This document shows, in pieces, positions 61,597-64,000 of a stretch of 64,000 bases of DNA (its first letter is position 1; every line of letters starts with the position of its first letter). Source of the stretch: Parvularcula sp. BBD 1991-13 (lineage in GTDB: Bacteria; Pseudomonadota; Alphaproteobacteria; Caulobacterales; Parvularculaceae); assembly GCA_001657385.1 (NCBI GenBank), contig LYSZ01000002.1, forward strand, positions 186,001 to 250,000, given 5' to 3'. The position numbers were made by a program, and so were the translations under genes. The notes beneath the pieces were generated by a model. The model was not told the origin of the DNA. It ran no database searches and was given only the letters and a program-made list of their open reading frames with translations.

Positions 61597-61806
61597 ATGT
61601 CCGCCAATGTCTACGCCGTCTCGAAAGTCGTCGGCACGTCCAAGGAATCCATCGAAGACGCCATCAGGAACGCGGTCGAGACCGCCGCGAAGTCGATCAA
61701 CAATCTCGACTGGTTCGAGGTGAAGGAAACCCGCGGCTATATCGACGGCGGCAAGGTGGCGTATTATCAAGTCAGTCTGGAGCTTGGCTTCCGCTACGAG
61801 AAGTAA
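61597..61806 (+). CDS. dodecin family flavin-binding protein
   Basis: 69 aa with GGGAGG upstream. The whole sequence is dodecin: VYAVSKVVGTSKESIEDAIRNAVETAAKSI in pieces, then NNLDWFEVKETRGYIDGGKVAYYQVSLELGFRYE. The Trp in LDWFEV stacks on flavin in known dodecins; the protein forms hollow dodecamers that store or quench flavins. Confidence 0.95.
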   Translation: MSANVYAVSKVVGTSKESIEDAIRNAVETAAKSINNLDWFEVKETRGYIDGGKVAYYQVSLELGFRYEK

Positions 61807-61893
61807 GGCGCGGCCGGCTTGACGGAACGGCCCGCGGAGTCTGATTGCGCGCGCTGAACGGCGTCAAAAGGGGCCAAAACGTGATCGAACGCC

Positions 61894-62487
61894 ATGGCGA
61901 AGAAAGTCCTTATCCTTCAGGGGCATCCTGATCCGGCCGGCGGGGGCCTGTGCCACGCCCTCGCCGACGCTTATGCGGCGGGCGCGCGCGACGCCGGCGC
62001 CGAGGTGCGCCGCGTGGAGATCGCGCAGCTCGACTTTCCCGTTCTGCGCACCAAGGCCGACTGGAGCGCTGGCGAGGCCGGCGCGCCGGAAAGCCTTCGC
62101 CCCGCCATCGCCGACAGCCGCTGGGCCGAGCACATGCTCATCATCTACCCGCTATGGCTCGGGACTATGCCGGCGCTGCTGAAAGCGTTTCTGGAACAGG
62201 CCTACCGCCCCGGCGTGGCGCTGCTTGAAGGGACCAAGGGGTTTCCAAAACCCGCCTTCACGGGCAAGTCGGCGCGGGTCGCGGTCACCATGGGCATGCC
62301 CGCGCTGGCCTATCGCTGGTTTTTCGGCGCCCACAGCCTCAAAAGCCTTGAGCGGAACATCCTGAAATTCGCCGGCGTGAGGCCGGTGCGCGAATCCCTG
62401 TTCGGCCTCGTCGACGCCGGCTCGCGCGAGGACGCCGAAAAACGCATTGCAAAGTTCCGTGAAACCGGGCGAAAAGACGCCGGCTGA
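61894..62487 (+). CDS. NAD(P)H-dependent quinone oxidoreductase, flavodoxin-like
   Basis: 197 aa. Flavodoxin_2/NQO family: [31 protein letters not shown] in pieces, the FMN/FAD-contact [25 protein letters not shown], and [23 protein letters not shown] near the end. It reduces quinones or azo compounds by two electrons, limiting redox cycling. Confidence 0.9.
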   Translation: MAKKVLILQGHPDPAGGGLCHALADAYAAGARDAGAEVRRVEIAQLDFPVLRTKADWSAGEAGAPESLRPAIADSRWAEHMLIIYPLWLGTMPALLKAFLEQAYRPGVALLEGTKGFPKPAFTGKSARVAVTMGMPALAYRWFFGAHSLKSLERNILKFAGVRPVRESLFGLVDAGSREDAEKRIAKFRETGRKDAG

Positions 62488-62512
62488 GCCAGGCGAAGAA
62501 AGGACGGGCCCA

Positions 62513-63106
62513 ATGTCCGACAAGATGATCAACGACGAAGCCCTCGACATCATTTTCCGCGCCGCGCGCACGCGCAACGGCTGGGAAGACCGCCCGGTCT
62601 CCGAAACCCTGATGCAGGCGGTCTACGACCTCATGAAGTGGGGGCCGACCTCGGCCAACTGCTCGCCGGCGCGGTTCGTCTTCGTCGCTTCCCAGGCGGC
62701 CAAGGAACGGCTGAAGCCGCATCTGCTCGGCAGTAATGCGGACAAGACCATGGCGGCGCCGGCCTGCGTCATCATCGGTCACGACATGGAATTCTACGAA
62801 AGGCTGCCCGAGCTTTTTCCGCATACGGACGCAAAAAGCTGGTTCGTGGGCAATGACGATCTGATCAGGGAAACCGCCTTCCGCAACGGCTCGCTCCAGG
62901 GCGCCTATTTCATGATCGCGGCGCGCGCGCTCGGCCTCGATTGCGGCCCGATGTCCGGCTTCGACCAGGACGGCGTCAACAAGGAGTTCTTCGCCGGCAC
63001 GACCTGCAAGGCGAATTTCCTGTGCAATATCGGCTACGGCACGGACGAAAACCTGTTCGAGCGCAGCCCCCGCCTTCCCTTCGACGAGGCGTGCCGGATC
63101 ATCTAG
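62513..63106 (+). CDS. nitroreductase-fold malonic semialdehyde reductase (RutE-like)
   Basis: 197 aa from ATG 62513 (AAAGGACG upstream). FMN-dependent nitroreductase fold with RutE-type motifs: [48 protein letters not shown] in pieces, [22 protein letters not shown], and [11 protein letters not shown]. RutE reduces malonic semialdehyde in the uracil (Rut) pathway; other rut genes are not in the window, so the in vivo substrate is uncertain. Confidence 0.88.
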   Translation: MSDKMINDEALDIIFRAARTRNGWEDRPVSETLMQAVYDLMKWGPTSANCSPARFVFVASQAAKERLKPHLLGSNADKTMAAPACVIIGHDMEFYERLPELFPHTDAKSWFVGNDDLIRETAFRNGSLQGAYFMIAARALGLDCGPMSGFDQDGVNKEFFAGTTCKANFLCNIGYGTDENLFERSPRLPFDEACRII

Positions 63107-63233
63107 GGCCGGATCATCCAGGCTCTGTCGCGGCGCTCGCGGATCGGCGGTTTCGCGGCCCGCGGGCGGGCGCCGATCCGACCCCGACGCGGCGGGTTTT
63201 GCCATTCCGGTCCCTTTCCCATAGGAGAGCCCG

Positions 63234-63959
63234 ATGAACATCCTGGGGCTCGATACCGCGTTGCAGCGCTGCTCCGTGGCGATCCTGCGCGACGGCGCGG
63301 TCGCCGTGCGGATCGTCGAGGAGATGGCCAGGGGCCATGCGGAGCGGCTCGCCCCCATGGCGGCCTCGGCGCTGGCGGCGGCGGGCCTCGGCGTCGGCGA
63401 TCTCGACCGGGTCGGCGTCGTCGTCGGGCCGGGGGGCTTTACCGGCGTGCGCGTCGGCCTCGCCTTCGCGCGGGGGCTCGCCATCGGCACGGACCTTGGC
63501 GTTGTCGGCGTCTCCAGCCTGGCCGCGATCGCGGCGAACGCGCGACTTGAAGAGCGCCCGGATGACCTCGGAGACGGGCGCGACGGTCTTGTCGCCCCGC
63601 TGATCGACGCCCGCCGGGGCCAGGTTTACGCCGCCCTCTACGACGCGGCGGGCGCGGCGCGCCTGGCGCCCTTCGTCGCCGCGCCGGCGGCGGCCCGCGA
63701 CATCCTCGCCGCCGCCGCCGGGGCGCAGCCCGTCAGCCTGATCGGGAGCGGCGCGGCGCTTGTTCCCGGCCCGCCGCCGGCCTGGCGCCTGTCCATGGAG
63801 GGAGACCCGCAGATCGATCCGGTCGTCGTCGCCCGCCTCGCCGCCGCCGCGCCCCCGGACGCGCTCCGCCGGTCAGGGAGCGGACCCGCGCCGCTCTATC
63901 TGCGCGCGCCGGACGCCAAGCCGCCGAAGCCGGTCCTGTTGCGGGGCGGGGGGCCGTGA
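63234..63959 (+). CDS. tsaB: tRNA t6A synthesis protein TsaB
   Basis: 241 aa. ASKHA-fold start NILGLDTALQRCSVAILRDG, then GHAERLAPMAASALAAAGL, VVVGPGGFTGVRVGLAFARGLAIGTDLGVVGVSSLAAI in pieces, and IDARRGQVYAALYD. TsaB is the partner of TsaD in threonylcarbamoyl transfer to tRNA A37. Its stop overlaps a GTG start, the usual place of rimI. Confidence 0.93.
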   Translation: MNILGLDTALQRCSVAILRDGAVAVRIVEEMARGHAERLAPMAASALAAAGLGVGDLDRVGVVVGPGGFTGVRVGLAFARGLAIGTDLGVVGVSSLAAIAANARLEERPDDLGDGRDGLVAPLIDARRGQVYAALYDAAGAARLAPFVAAPAAARDILAAAAGAQPVSLIGSGAALVPGPPPAWRLSMEGDPQIDPVVVARLAAAAPPDALRRSGSGPAPLYLRAPDAKPPKPVLLRGGGP

Positions 63960-64000
63960 CCGCCCAGGACGGGGCGGGCGCCGCCGCGCACGGAGCCCCC
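63956..64000 (+). CDS. start of probable rimI (ribosomal protein S18 alanine acetyltransferase), cut by window edge
   Basis: Only 15 codons are visible, from GTG 63956 in a GTGA overlap with the tsaB stop. They read VTAQDGAGAAAHGAP, which is too little for domain evidence. The assignment rests on the common tsaB-rimI order. Confidence 0.35.
   Translation, partial: MTAQDGAGAAAHGAP

Overview
The window is GC-rich bacterial chromosome with almost no non-coding space and many 1-4 base start/stop overlaps. TonB-dependent receptors, a complete Caulobacter-type ceramide locus, a K+-independent proton pyrophosphatase and alphaproteobacterial gene order (thioredoxin-TPR/Lon-substrate-domain/Trm112; NifU/nitroreductase/TsaB) point to an aerobic, heterotrophic alphaproteobacterium, perhaps near Caulobacterales or Parvularculales. 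I saw no phage, transposase, CRISPR array or rRNA. One tRNA-Gly(GCC) is present. The genus is inference.

Layout. 1-4.1 kb: a cut polysaccharide deacetylase/allantoinase-like gene and an isochorismatase-fold amidohydrolase, divergent from a PutP-type symporter, with a GntR-like palindrome between them; then a DUF1330 protein and a small membrane protein with its own perfect palindrome. 4.2-22.9 kb: a phenylacetyl-CoA catabolic region in four blocks. These are the minus-strand operon E1-E2-osmC-paaG-paaZ, the plus-strand pair paaH-paaJ, a minus-strand aromatic aminotransferase, and plus-strand paaABCDEF-paaR. Proline dehydrogenase and an AraC regulator lie among them. 22.9-26.7 kb: an alpha/beta hydrolase and a TonB receptor with a strong terminator. 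26.7-32.4 kb: a sulfide/persulfide operon (peroxiredoxin, ArsR sensor, persulfide dioxygenase, DUF442-SQR fusion, SulP transporter), then tRNA-Gly. 32.8-39.4 kb: prolyl-tRNA editing protein, CnoX-like thioredoxin, Lon-domain protein, Trm112, AMP nucleosidase, second TonB receptor. 39.5-47.3 kb: ceramide synthesis on the minus strand (acyl-ACP/CoA ligase, CerR-like reductase, ACP, serine palmitoyltransferase, DUF2141, GNAT ceramide synthase candidate) with a divergent lipid hydroxylase. 47.5-64 kb: mostly housekeeping genes (hppA, HAD phosphatase, EEP nuclease/phosphatase, threonine aldolase, lytic transglycosylase, HDAC-like deacetylase, hemH, a PiT-like membrane protein, DUF547, PaiB-like, maeB, nfuA, dodecin, quinone reductase, nitroreductase, tsaB, start of a probable rimI).

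The most interesting reading is metabolic. The phenylacetate genes contain no phenylacetate-CoA ligase (paaK). Instead they carry a fused 2-oxo acid dehydrogenase E1 and an E2, co-transcribed with paaG and paaZ, plus an aromatic aminotransferase that shares a PaaR-type operator region with paaA. Together they could take phenylalanine to phenylpyruvate and then directly to phenylacetyl-CoA, without free phenylacetate. This is an inference that could be tested.
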